NCBI GenBank assembly: GCA_009602725.1
Contig: WELB01000028.1
Coordinates: 523,972-587,971, forward strand
DNA: 64,000 nt
Direction: 5' to 3'
Origin: Spirogloea muscicola
Taxonomy: Eukaryota; Streptophyta; Zygnematophyceae; Spirogloeales; Spirogloeaceae
Below, in pieces: positions 47,500-57,646 of the stretch (the stretch's first letter is position 1; every line of letters begins with the position of its first letter). The notes below the pieces were generated by a model. That model saw only the letters and a program-made list of their open reading frames with translations, did no database searches and was not told the origin of the DNA. Position numbers and translations under genes: made by a program.

Positions 47500-48360
47500 G
47501 GGAGAAGGTGCGCGGTGCGCATGAAATTTATATAAGGAGGCCAATTCTAGCCTTACAAAATTCCTGTTTACGGGGTAATGAGCTGGCTAAGGAGACACTA
47601 ACATCCCCGAGTGAGCACATGCATGTCTGACAAGCTAAGCTGAGGAGCCAGACCACCATCGTGGAAGCCATTAGTTTGGGCTAATGCACGCCCAGCACGC
47701 TGGTGTATCGCGAGTGCCTAGGAGCGCTGTAGACTCGAAGATAGCCGCATTCAATGATGGCTTGCGGGACGCCAGAATGCCCTAAGCTACCAACTCGACT
47801 ACTTTGGCGGGCATCGACAGGCAGTCCAGGCGATGGAGGAGGGGAGACCACTTCGTACCGTAGCCGCCGTATATGTCCATGGCGCATGGGAAGAAGTCGC
47901 CCCGGGGGTGGTCATTATAGTGCCTCTCCTGCTTCCTTTTGGCGTGATGTGTCGCCCAACCTGGCACAGTCGGTGTGGGTGCCCCTGGTTGGAATGCGTC
48001 GAAGAGAACGACGTCGAGGAGAAGACGAGGCCCACCACTCCGGGGGGTGGCCACCACATCCAGACGCCTGACGTAAGGCCTGCCACGCTTCTGGAGCACC
48101 GGCATGATGCCCGGCACCTCCATGGCTGCATGATAACCTGCCTCGCGCATAAAGCCATACATTGCGTCTCTGAGAAGATTGTGGGAGGCATTTCATTCAC
48201 TTCCCTCAAAACATCGAAGCATGTGGGCTGCCAGCGATATCTCATCCTCCGAATGATGGCCACGGCCACATTCACACTGTCCAATGCCAGCCAAACAAAG
48301 TGGAGGGAGGCCGAGGTGGTGGACGACAGCCGTCCGGAAGTAATAGCGCTTCTATATTGA
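47500..48360 (-). mobile_element. LINE-like element, 5'-truncated, class V tail
   Basis: Minus-strand coding sequence from about 48360 includes MYGFMREAGYHAAMEVPGIM, RRLDVVATPRSGGPRLLLD, VVLFDAFQPG, HYNDHPRGDFFPCAMDIYGG and YGTKWSPLLHRL. Domain-end remnants and a GTGCTCACTCGGGGATGTTAG end (about 47600) are followed by the class V tail GAATTGGCCTCC..AAATTTCATGCGCACCGCGC. It is the longest stretch of the domain's N-terminal half in the window and separates the two GST duplicates. Confidence 0.65.
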
Positions 48361-48394
48361 CTTGTAGTCGGAGAGCCGAAGCGAAAAACAAGAA

Positions 48395-48825
48395 GAAAGC
48401 GGCTGCTGATTCAAAAAGAGCGGCTGTAAGAGGCCAGCCAGATGCATACAGGTGTTCATGACGGAGCCACCAGGCTAGGCAGACATGGCGCTCTTAGTAC
48501 CCCGGTGTCAGCAGTAGGAAGTCAGATGAGCTGAGGGGAGGAAAAGCGACCCCGCTCCGCATGCCAGAGGCTGCTGCAGGGGCGCGACCGGCTCGGCGGT
48601 GCAAAGCAAGCGCTTGGGACCGCTGTAGGGAAAATGCATGCGGTAGCAGGACACAAGACCCGAAGGCACCGAGCCTCCAGAGGTGCCACACACAGCCGGG
48701 TGGTCCTTGTACTTGTGCAACTTGAAAGACGGAGAGCCGAAGACAATACACTACCAATCAGCTACCCCACACACAACCGCAGATGGAAGCTCAGTACCCG
48801 CGAGTGAGCAGAGAGAAAGACGGTT
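48395..48825 (-). mobile_element. LINE-like element, short 3' end with class I tail, plus a second end
   Basis: On the minus strand HKYKDHPA, LVSCYRMHF and SSDFLLLTPGY-like segments (48720-48500) are followed by a class I tail (CTCCGTCATGAACACCTG, TATGCATCTGGCTGGC, GAATCAGCAGCCGCTTTC). A further CTCACTCGCGGGTACTGAGC end lies at about 48815-48790. The sequence is nearest to the nested copy at 43.2-43.8 kb. Confidence 0.6.
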
Positions 48826-48828
48826 GGG

Positions 48829-51800
48829 GAGACGGTGTCGAGGTGACTCGCCCGGCGCCCGTCGCTCCGCCAGCGTCTAGCGCCGGCTAGCGCGGGCGGC
48901 GGCAGCCGGGGGCCGGGCGCACTGCCGTCCCCACGTGCGCACGTGGGGTGAGCCCCGAGGCTTGCGAAGCTTCGTCGGAAGCTGCCGGCGCGTGCGCGCG
49001 CCCTCTCCGCCTTTTGTGCGCCGTCCGATGTGGAGCGCGGGCCCCGCGGCGCCGCCCGATGCGGCGGGTCTCCCGCTTCTGGAGACCCCCCACCCCGGTT
49101 TGTGACGGCAGGCTCGGCTCAAACTCCCCCCCCACGCATACCCCCTGGGGGCGATTGCAGCAGGAGCCGGAGAACCACGACAGGTGCCAACCAAATCCCC
49201 CCCACCCCCCCCCCCCCCATGCTTATAACGGAATTTCTTCAATCCCGTGGCACTTTCCCAGAAAGAATAAAGAGTGCTTTTCCAGATGCTCGCCCACCCG
49301 CCCCCAGCCTCCCTTCGGCGCTCTGGCCCTCCATAACTGCGTATAAGGCTTGCTCCTCCGTAACTTCGTACAAGACTTGCCCCAACCTCCCTCCTCCCCA
49401 GCAGCGCCCGCCAAGCCCAGGCCCGATCCGCCAAGCCCCACCACCTTCGCTCGCCAGCAGCGTGCCATGGCGCCCATCACCCTCTACGGCCACCCCATCT
49501 CGGTGCACGTCCGGCGCGTCCTCACCACTGCGTACGAGAAGGGCCTCACCGAGCAGGACATTGTGCTGCAGCCGGTGGACATATTCGAGATGAAGCACAG
49601 GGAGGGCGAGTTTCTCGAGAAGCAAGTAAGTGAACCTGCTCTGTTGTCCTCAGCAGCGGCCATGGGGGTTGCCACTCTGCAATGTGCAGCTTGGCCTAGA
49701 TGCTCTCTGCTTACCCGCCTTGGAACATCTGCAAGCACTTGAGCTAGCTCCTCTCCGATTGAGCTTGTCATCTGAGAATCTTCATACTGGAGGAGCCAAC
49801 AATAATTTAGTCGTCGTCCTCCGTGCAGCCATTCGGCCTTATCCCAGTCATGGAGGACGGGCAATTCATGCTCTATGGTCAGTTCCCTTTTCCTACATAA
49901 TGTGTTACATCACACTACTGAATCATTACACAAGTGAAGCTGCACGCGTGTGTGCAACTGCATTGATAAAGCAGCCAGTGTTCTTGAGCAGCGATGCCTG
50001 ATGCAGGTTGATGTGTAGTATATATTGCCCATGAATGTGAAGGTGATTACATGGACAAGGCCGTGGTACATTGTGACTTGCTTACGCTCGTTGCTACTTA
50101 CAGTCCGTCTTGATGTGTGTGGACAGAGTCCAGGGCGATCGCAAGGTACATCGCTGAGAAGTATGAGGGCCAAGGGACCGACCTGATTGGCTCCAACCTA
50201 GAGGAACGGGCTCTGGTCGAGCAGTGGCTTCAGGTGGAAGGCCAAGAGTTTAACAAGCACGTTTCTATCATTGTGCGGGAGCTGGTGAGCTTTTGACTCT
50301 GCCCAATTGCCCACCAAGCTGCAGGTCACTGTCTGATGCAGTGGACATATGCCTAGGTCGGTATTTCTGGTTGTTCCTGCAGGTAGCTGGTCAGAAAGAG
50401 TCTTCAGATTGTTGTCCTGATGTCTGCCTATCATGGCACAGCAAACCTGCCATGCTCGGTGCTCTGCATCACCCAGTATGACTGCGTCAAGCATAGACTC
50501 TAGAGAGTTGCCTTGTCTCCTGCAGGGCTTCAAGAAAGCGGTAGGGCCACCTCTGTTCCCTGAAGAGGTGAACGACTGGCTGGCCACCGACGCACAACAA
50601 AAACTTGAAAAAGTGCTGGACGTCTATGAGAAGCACTTGGCAAAGCACGAGTACCTTGCACTGGACAGGTTCACGTGAGTGCCTCTGTCCCACCCAAGCA
50701 ATTTGGGCAGCACCTGACACAAGGGAATGCCACATACTAGTACTAAGATTCTAGAGTCTGCTGGAGCATGCTTATTGTTGTCCTATGAGCATCATTCTGA
50801 ATGAAACTCCACCTTTACTGGGCTGTCGTGCACCCTGGACTGACAGCTGCTTATCGTACTGGCAGCATGGCTGATCTTTCGCATCTACCATTCACGAATT
50901 ACCTGTTCAAGTTGGCCAAGAAGGGTGACCTAATTGAGAGCAGACCCAATGTCAATGCATGGTGGAAGCGCATAAGTAGCCGTCCTTCTTGGAAAAAGGC
51001 TGATGTCTAAATGACGGAGGTGCTCGCTGGATGTGCACCTGGCGACAGTTTGTGCTTGAGGCTCTCTAAATTGCAAATAGAGCAGCTGGCATTATGTACC
51101 TGCTCATTGGCCTGTATAACACTGAGTCCTTGTTCTCGAACTTTTGCACGTCAAAGAGTCTCACTCTCACAGTAAATGGTGCTAGTCAAGCATGAGATTA
51201 GCAGAGCTTCCACTCCTTTTTCATGCTCTGTGCGACTTGTACATGTTGTAGCAACCTGCTCTTTCCTGTTGTTCTGGCATGAAGAATACATGGCACCTAC
51301 AGGCAATTATGGTTGTAAGAAGCCCGCAGGAAGACACCCAAAGAACTTCTAGAATATATAGCTGGTCGCAAAGACTGCAAAGACTAGAAACTCAATCAAG
51401 ACTGCACAGACTGCACAGACCACACACGAACAAACAACCCTATAAAAGATACTGGATGGCAGAGCAACTCCTCAAAGGCAGAGCCCTTTAAGGAGAGCAC
51501 CGGTGTCGTGTCAAGTGCCACGAGACACAAACTCGTGCAGAGTGTTCTTCACGAAGGTTTCAGTGATCTTCAGATAGTGCACTTCCTTGTGCTGAGCCGT
51601 GCTTCCCAAGCCGGTTTCAACAATGCTGATGGAGAGGGGCAAGGCTCAGAAGTACATGCACTTCTATGTTATGCCCTTGCCTTGCGCAAAGTCGGATGCT
51701 GAGAATGCTACTTTGCACAGAAGAGGCACTATAGGTCCAAACTTCGATCACTTCACAATAGAATACATAGTCATACATTCGCATGGGAACCAGGCAGTAT

Positions 51801-52310
51801 TGGTGCAGTAAGGAGCAGTCTGAGACTTGCTCGCTGAAAGCTGCCAGCACAGAAGACTCTGAAGAGGCTGGTCCTTCACACAGGTCCTTGACACCCAAAA
51901 GGCTGCAGCCCACTGATTTGACCGGATGAGCGCAAACCAGCAGCAGTCACCGACCGTCACCAAGAGGGTGCCACATCAGAGCAGGGGAGTTGGCTAAGTA
52001 CAAGGTGCAGAGCCTGGTCAAGCTGGAGCAGCTCGTTCATTGATAAGGTGATCCAGGGCCCCACTGCTTGCTTCCACATGCTTATTGCGGCACCCCCGCA
52101 CTGGCCACTTACAATCATGGCTGCACCCAAAAGTAGCAGCACTCCCAAGGTGGGCGAGGGCGAGGGCCAGCCCACAGAAGACTGAACAAGGTCCAGAGGA
52201 GCCGGGAAATTTGTGAGGACCACTGAGGGTGCCTGCTCAGTCAGCAGTCGCAAGTCGGAGAGACTATTAGCAGGAAAGAAAAAGTCAAGTCTTCCAGATT
52301 GGGCGAGGGC
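48829..52310. repeat. Segmental duplication, copy B (contains GST2)
   Basis: Counterpart of copy A (43030-47510). It lacks the nested retroelement insertion in the promoter and so preserves the pre-insertion arrangement around 48970. Confidence 0.85.
49467..51010 (+). CDS. Glutathione S-transferase, phi-like, copy 2
   Basis: Same five-exon structure and length (219 residues) as copy 1: 49467-49625, 49829-49877, 50127-50284, 50526-50674 and 50866-51010. Differences are few and mostly near the N-terminus (LYGHPISVHVRRVLTTAYEK) and in the ending KKADV. The catalytic Ser12, VMEDGQF and ESRAIARYIAEKY blocks are unchanged, so both genes should be active enzymes. Intron 1 uses a normal GT donor. 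The promoter is free of the insertion seen in copy 1, so the two genes may differ in expression more than in activity. Confidence 0.92.
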
Positions 52311-52329
52311 TGGAAAGCCAGTCCGAGAA
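51011..52329. other. Downstream flank of GST2, duplicated
   Basis: Parallel to 46245-47499, with no recognised gene. Tail-like modules (GAGGGCGAGGGCCAGCCC at about 52155 and GGGCTGGAAAGCC-type hairpin at about 52308) occur near its right edge. Confidence 0.55.
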
Positions 52330-53090
52330 GCTGCTTAGCAGGGGTTACTGACTTTCCCGTTGCGTCGTCTTGTGTAGCTGTGTCATTTTTCGTGTAGGCA
52401 TCTTTTTGGCTCTTTGGGTTTTGTCCATTCTTTTCGGGCTGGCCTCCTCTTCTCTATGGGCGCGCACTTTCTTCTTTCCGAATAGAATGGACAAGGTCCG
52501 AAGGGGCCGGGAAGTGCTGAAAGCAGCAAGCAAGTAGGAAAGGAGTTGCCCGGCCTAACCTGGAGGCAGCAGCCATAACACTGAGAAACAGCTCTTTCAT
52601 AACACTGGGGCTATAAGCTGTAAAGGCTGCGCATGCAGCAGCAAACGCCGCTCGTGGCAAGGAGGCCAAGTACGCCAAACACGCTGACCACCCGGCTGGG
52701 GACGAGTTCGTACCCCTGGCCGTGGATGTGCACGGGGCTCTCGGGTGCCAGTGGCTCGACCTGCTGGCCAGGCTTGCGCAACGCGCTGTGTCCCGCAGGC
52801 CAGGTGAGCAGGCTGACTTCAATGCCGCTGGCTCGTTGGCCCAAGTCTATCGCATGCGACTAGCTGTATCCTTTAACTCGCGATACACCAGCGTGCTGGT
52901 CGTGCATTAGCCCAGGCTAATGGCTTCCGTGGTGGTGGTTTGGCGCCTCAGTATAGCTTGTCAGTCATGCATGTGCTCACTCCGGGATACTAGTGTCCTC
53001 CTTAGCCGGCTCATAACCCAGTTAACCGGACATTTGTAAGGCTAGAATTGGCCTCCCTTTCAGTTTGATGCGCACCGCGCGCCTTCTCTC
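52330..53090 (+). mobile_element. LINE-like element, domain copy with class V tail
   Basis: After tail modules at 52390-52550 the plus strand encodes YAKHADHPAGDEFVPLAVD, VHGALGCQWLDLLARLAQ and FNAAGSLAQVYRMRLAVS (52665-52880). It then passes into a CGATACACCAGCGTGCTGG segment, a CATGTGCTCACTCCGGGATA end (about 52990) and the class V tail (CTAGAATTGGCCTCCC, GCGCACCGCGCGCC). The change of sequence type inside the copy suggests recombination between subfamilies. Confidence 0.6.
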
Positions 53091-53560
53091 CATCAGCGAT
53101 CCCTGGCCCACGCTTTGCACCTGCGTGCTGGCCGTGCTCTCGCTGCTGCCTCTGGCTTTCGTCAGGGGGATTGTTTTCCACCAGCTAGTCTTTCGGATTT
53201 GCGGCTCCTCACTCGGTGTTATGCCCACGCCGTCCACACGCGAGCAGGCCGTGCTATGGCCGCCGCCTCTGGGTCTCGGCGCAGTGCCTCTTTCCCTGCA
53301 GCGAGCTACTCAGACCTGATGTTGCTCACTCGTGGGTACTGAGCTTCCCTCTGCACCGTCTATGTGTTCTGCAGTGTTCTGTGGTGTAGTCCATTTTCCG
53401 GCTCCTCTTTCTTTGGCTTTGGCCATTGTCCATTCTTTTTTGGGCTGGCTTTGCCAGCCCCTCTTCTCTATGGGCGCGCACTTCCTCCTATGCAGCAAGC
53501 GCGGCCAGAACTGGTGGCTGGGAGCGGCCAGCCCAAAGGAATGGACAAGGTCTGAAGGAG
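53091..53560 (+). mobile_element. LINE-like element, two fused domain ends with class II tail
   Basis: An open frame carries ALHLRAGRALAAASGFRQGD and SDLRLLTRCY, which runs directly into VHTRAGRAMAAASGSRRSAS and SDLMLLTRGY-stop (53342). The class II tail follows, with CATTGTCCATTC and the perfect stem-loop at 53442-53460, then CTCTTCTCTATGGGCGCGC. Two domain ends in a row without the intervening stop point to fusion of two copies. Confidence 0.65.
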
Positions 53561-54300
53561 CCGGAGTGTTATTGAGTGATTCATCCTTTCCTAGTTTAGC
53601 GCTGGCGCCTCTGGCACCTTCGTAAATTGGCCCCTTCGAACCTTGTCAATTCCTTTTGGGCTGGCTTCTTACAGCCCTTGCCCCCATTGGAAGAGCCACT
53701 TCTTCAAGTACGCGGACCATCCAGACGGGGACGAGTTCTTTCCACTGGCCATCGATGTGCACGGGGCTTTTCGGGTCTCAGTGGCTGGACCCTGTCTTTA
53801 CCCACACCGACTGTGCCAGGTTGGGCGACACATCATGCGGAGAGGAAGAAGGAGAGGCACTACAATGACCACCCCCGGGGCGACCACTTCTTCCCATATG
53901 CCATGGACATCTACGGCGGCTACGGAACGAAGTGGTCTTCCCTCCTCCATTGCTTGGCACTGCATGTCGATGCCCGCCGACGTAGTCGGGCGGATAGCTT
54001 GGGGCATTCTAGCGTCCCGCAAGCCATTGTTGCATGCTATAGAATGCGGTTATCATTGAGTCTACAGCGCTCCCAGGCACTCGCGATACACCAGCGTGCT
54101 GGTCGTGCATTAGCACAGGCTAATGGCTTCCGTGGTGGTGGTTTGGCACCTCAGCTTAGCTCGTCAGATATGCATGTGCTCACTCGGGGATATTAGTGTC
54201 CCCCTTAGCCAGCTCATTACCCAGTTAACAGGTCAGTTGTAAGGCTTGAATTGGCCTCCCTTTCAATTTCATGCGCACCGCGCGCCTTCTCTCTGTCTTT
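53561..54300 (+). mobile_element. LINE-like element, chimeric copy with class IV and V tails
   Basis: A class IV tail (GTCAATTCCTTTTGGGCTGG..CAGCCC) abuts coding segments YADHPDGDEFFPLAIDVHGA, then HYNDHPRGDHFFPYAMDIYG, RMRLSLSLQRSQALAIHQRA and MHVLTRGY-stop (54196). A class V tail follows (GGCTTGAATTGGCCTCCC, CATGCGCACCGCGCGCC). Two different versions of the DHPxGD block in one copy indicate a chimera. Confidence 0.6.
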
Positions 54301-54847
54301 ACATCAATGTGGACAAATTTGGGCTTAGCTTGGCCTCCTCCGTTTCATTCACTACCCGCCCTCTCGCTCCTGTTAATTCCGTCTAAGGCTCGGTGCAAGG
54401 GGTTCTAGGGTTTAGGCCAGGCCGCCTGCTTGTGGGACCATTGGCCTGCAGAAACTCCGAGGTCCAGCGGGAGCGGCAGCTCGAGGACCCCGAACGTGTC
54501 CATGGCTTTCAGGCTGCGTTACTTTGCCGTCTCACGGTCCCATGCGAGGCCATAAGCGGCCCCCCCCCGGTATCAGGGCGAGCCGCCCGATTTCTCCAAG
54601 AGGCCGACTCTGACGCTGCACAGCCAACGAGAAGAACGAGGAGAGGCGGGGTCTGCGGGGTCACGCGCCTCACTGAGTAATGAGGGTGGCTGTGCTACCA
54701 GGGTTGCGCGTCGCGAGCTTGACAGCTCAGTGCTTGCCAGTGTTGGACTCCTGCCGCCACTGGCCACGCAGCATGTTCCGCGCCCTTGCCAAGGGGTGCG
54801 GTTGTGCTGTCGCAGCGCGGCTCGTGAGACTGTGAGGAGGCTGCGCT
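54301..54847. other. Upstream region of the PPR gene
   Basis: Contains a telo-box-like CTAGGGTTTAGG at about 54405 and an ATG at about 54511 that opens MAFRLRYFAVSRSHARP, a targeting-peptide-like stretch ending at a stop unless spliced. It may hold the true first exon of the PPR gene. Nothing else is recognised. Confidence 0.4.
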
Positions 54848-56680
54848 GTGACGTATATCGAAGAGGCGCTCAGCATGGCTGACATGAGGACCCTTGCGCC
54901 GCCCAAGTGGGCAGTGGGGACTGTCCCGCTGCTTCGAGGCCGACCGGCACCCATGCATGGCGGGCGCCCAGCAGGAGCATCCGGCGCAGGGGCAGCTGGC
55001 GTGGACCGACCAATCGCTACCGCCATGGAAGGCACAGACGAGGTGGTGCCGCCTGGACAAGGCCAGGAGGAGGCCAATCTTCGCAGGCTGGGGCAGCTCC
55101 AGCTCCAGCGGCGACCGAAGAACTCTCGTGTGCCGCCCCGGCCGGTGCCACTGCCCCAGCTCCGAGCTACGCCGCGATTGCGGCGCAGACCCACGAATGA
55201 AGGCCTGCCAGGAGCTGCTACTGACCCAGCACTTTTGTTTAGTCTGGCCAGGGGTGGCTCACCCGGACTTTCGACCGATGCAGTGGCCCTACTGTGGCGG
55301 CTGGAACACAGGGGCCATGGCATTCACGACCGCGTGCTCTCCCGGCAGGCCACTGGCGCCCAGGTCCAGCAGGTCTGCAGTTAACGCCTGGTCTATATGT
55401 CTGACTGCTGCAGAGGTGACCGGGTGCCTTGCTGTTATGCTTCGAGCCACTTGAGTTGTTCGGCCCCAAGAAGAGTATGGCGACGATTCTGCAACATATG
55501 ATGTGGCAATTGGACCATTGGCACTCCGCATTATTGTCACTGATTTCCGGAATCTGCACATGTCACCTCTATCCCAATTTAAAACTGTACCTAAGTATAG
55601 CCTTTTCTATCAGGTATATAATTACATGCTAGCGCGGTTCTGAGTTGGCGAGCACATTGGTTGCAGGAAGCCCAGCCAAAGCCATCGGGCACGAAGGAGG
55701 AAAGGCCAGCTTCATCTTGCGATCTTGAGCTCAGGCACCTTTGCATCCAGGCATATGCTGAGAGTGGGGCGGTCCAGGAGGCTATGGACGTCCTGCAAGG
55801 ATTCCAGCGTCGCGGCTTCCGACCAGGGAGGCACCTGTACAGGGACCTCATAGAGGCTGGCAGCCAGTGCGGCAACGGGCGCCTCGTGTTGCAGCTGCTG
55901 GAGGAGGTGAAGGCGGCAAGAATAAGCTTGAGCTCGGACAACGTATTTCGCATCATTGCCGCTTGCTCCAAGGTTGGGCTTGTGGTGGAGGTGGTTGAGC
56001 TTGTCAAGTTCGTCAGACTGTCAGGCCTGCAGCTCGGCCTTGTTGCCAGAACCGCCCTCATTGATGCGCTGGCCAGGGTTGGACGCCTTCGCGATGCGGA
56101 GCTGGAAATTCAGGCACTCCTCCAAACAAACATCAAGCTTGACTTGCTGGCGTTCCAGTCTGCAATGGGCGTCTATGCAAGGACGTCGGGTAACTCGGAC
56201 AAGGCCACTGCTCTGCTGACAAAGATGAAGAAAGTCGGCATCAAGCCCTCGCTGGCAGTTTACAATAGCCTTCTGCAAGTCCTCTGCACAGACCAGTGTC
56301 CGCAGAAAGGCTTGCAGGTCCTCAAGGAAATGCAGGCGTCTGGATGTGTACCGACAGCGACGACGTACAACATGCTCATGGAATGCTTCCGCCAGCTGGA
56401 CCTGGATGAGGAGGCCATGCAGGTCCAGCACCAAATGCAACGTGCTGGTTGTAGTCCCAGTAGGGCCACCTTCGAGGCGCTGGTGGCGTTGCACACAAAA
56501 GCCGGAAGGCATGATCAGGCAATTAGGGAGCTTGTGGTCATGCACCGGCAAGGCTTGCCTGCGGATGGCCTGGCCAGACAGCTGCTCAAGGCTCATGCAC
56601 AGGCCGGTCGCACAGAGGAGGCGATGAAGCTTGAAGGAATATTGGGGGCAGAGTGGCTGGAGCACGTGCATGCAGGCTAG
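54848..56680 (+). CDS. P-class pentatricopeptide repeat (PPR) protein
   Basis: PPR proteins bind specific organellar RNAs. The last exon (55667-56680) encodes about nine consecutive P-type PPR motifs of about 35 residues, each with the helix pair and a typical end: LCIQAYAESGAVQEAMDVLQ, RTALIDALARVGRLRDAELE, YNSLLQVLCTDQCPQKGLQV, YNMLMECFRQLDLDEEAMQV, FEALVALHTKAGRHDQAIRE, LLKAHAQAGRTEEAMKLEGI. No E, DYW or SMR domain follows, so it is a P-class protein, probably acting in RNA stability or translation in plastid or mitochondrion. An upstream open stretch from ATG 54848 to about 55372 (ending ALLWRLEHRGHGIHDRVLSR, QATGAQVQQ) is a plausible first exon, but the donor is weak and the targeting peptide is not confirmed. 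Confidence 0.8.
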
Positions 56681-57646
56681 CCACTGTTTGTCTACACATG
56701 TTGAACATGACGACGCGAGAGAGGCAGGTCTTTCACGTTGCTTGCTGATGCCTACATGTGATTGGCTGCGCCTTCTCAACTCAGTTGCAGCATCTGCTCG
56801 ACATTTACCTTTGCAATTGCAAGTGCTTGTTTGGTTGCATGCAAATGTCCTTTGATATCAATTTTTTGAACAAGAGGTGTGTTACGTCAGACTCGTAGCC
56901 GCTGCATGTGCCATGCATTCTACTACTCTTTGCATGGTCCTTCGGTCCTCAGCACGCTGGAACTCATTGTCTGAGCTTTTCACATGCTGTGACCAGGATA
57001 TACGGGACTGTTGTGGCAGCACCATGAGCTGCACAACGGAGATCGTGGCCGTCAGGCTTTGACATAGACTCGACTTATCAACATACATTTCTCCCCCCTT
57101 ATGTAGGCATTTGGTAGCTTCGAAGTTGGTGAAGTGACATTCATTCCATTTGCCTCACAAGTGACCTGCTTGACTACGGGATGATGTGACCATTGCTCCA
57201 GACTTGGTCATGAAGCTAAGGTCCTTCTGACATTCAATAGCAAGCTGTACAAATTAGGATGAATGAAAAGCTCTAACAAGCTGACAGGCCTTAGCCTGCT
57301 TAGCCGCTACCAGCCTAGACATTGTGTAAGTTCCTATTTCAAGAGACAAGACTAGACAATGTGTAAGAGAACACACAATGCCAACGAATTGCATCTATAG
57401 TAGAGCTCCAGTGGCAGCCACAGCCAGGAAAGGGAAGCCATATGCCAGCCATGAGGGTAAGCTGCGGCTGTAGCCTCCACCTGCCAGCATGTGCCCAGAC
57501 TTTGACCTTTGCATCAAGAGGATGGCTGTGCAAGAAGGTCCATGAAAAGACAAGGTCGTACGTATCTTTGCGTCTCATTCAGGGCCGCAATGTTGGGGAA
57601 TTCGTTTTCAATTGCACTTTTTAACCTACAGGAGATGCATTTGCAG
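56681..57646. other. Convergent intergenic region PPR/CHRD
   Basis: 966 bp between two stop codons on opposite strands. No coding segment, hairpin tail or other repeat is recognised. Confidence 0.5.

Larger units (their letters stand above)
43030..47510. repeat. Segmental duplication, copy A (contains GST1)
   Basis: Copy A aligns with copy B (48829-52310). Shared landmarks are GACGGTGTCGAGG, ACGTGCGCACGTGG, the CCCGCTTCTGGAGACCC segment, the whole GST gene with introns, and about 1.2 kb downstream up to CAGTCGCAAGTCGGAGAGA. Copy A is longer because of the 43173-44302 insertion. Introns and flanks are still alignable, so the duplication is fairly recent. Confidence 0.85.

Noticed and set aside
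54727-55323. 198-codon minus-strand open frame opposite the PPR 5' region
   Set aside because: Composition is that of an antisense shadow of the plus-strand frame, with no family motif.
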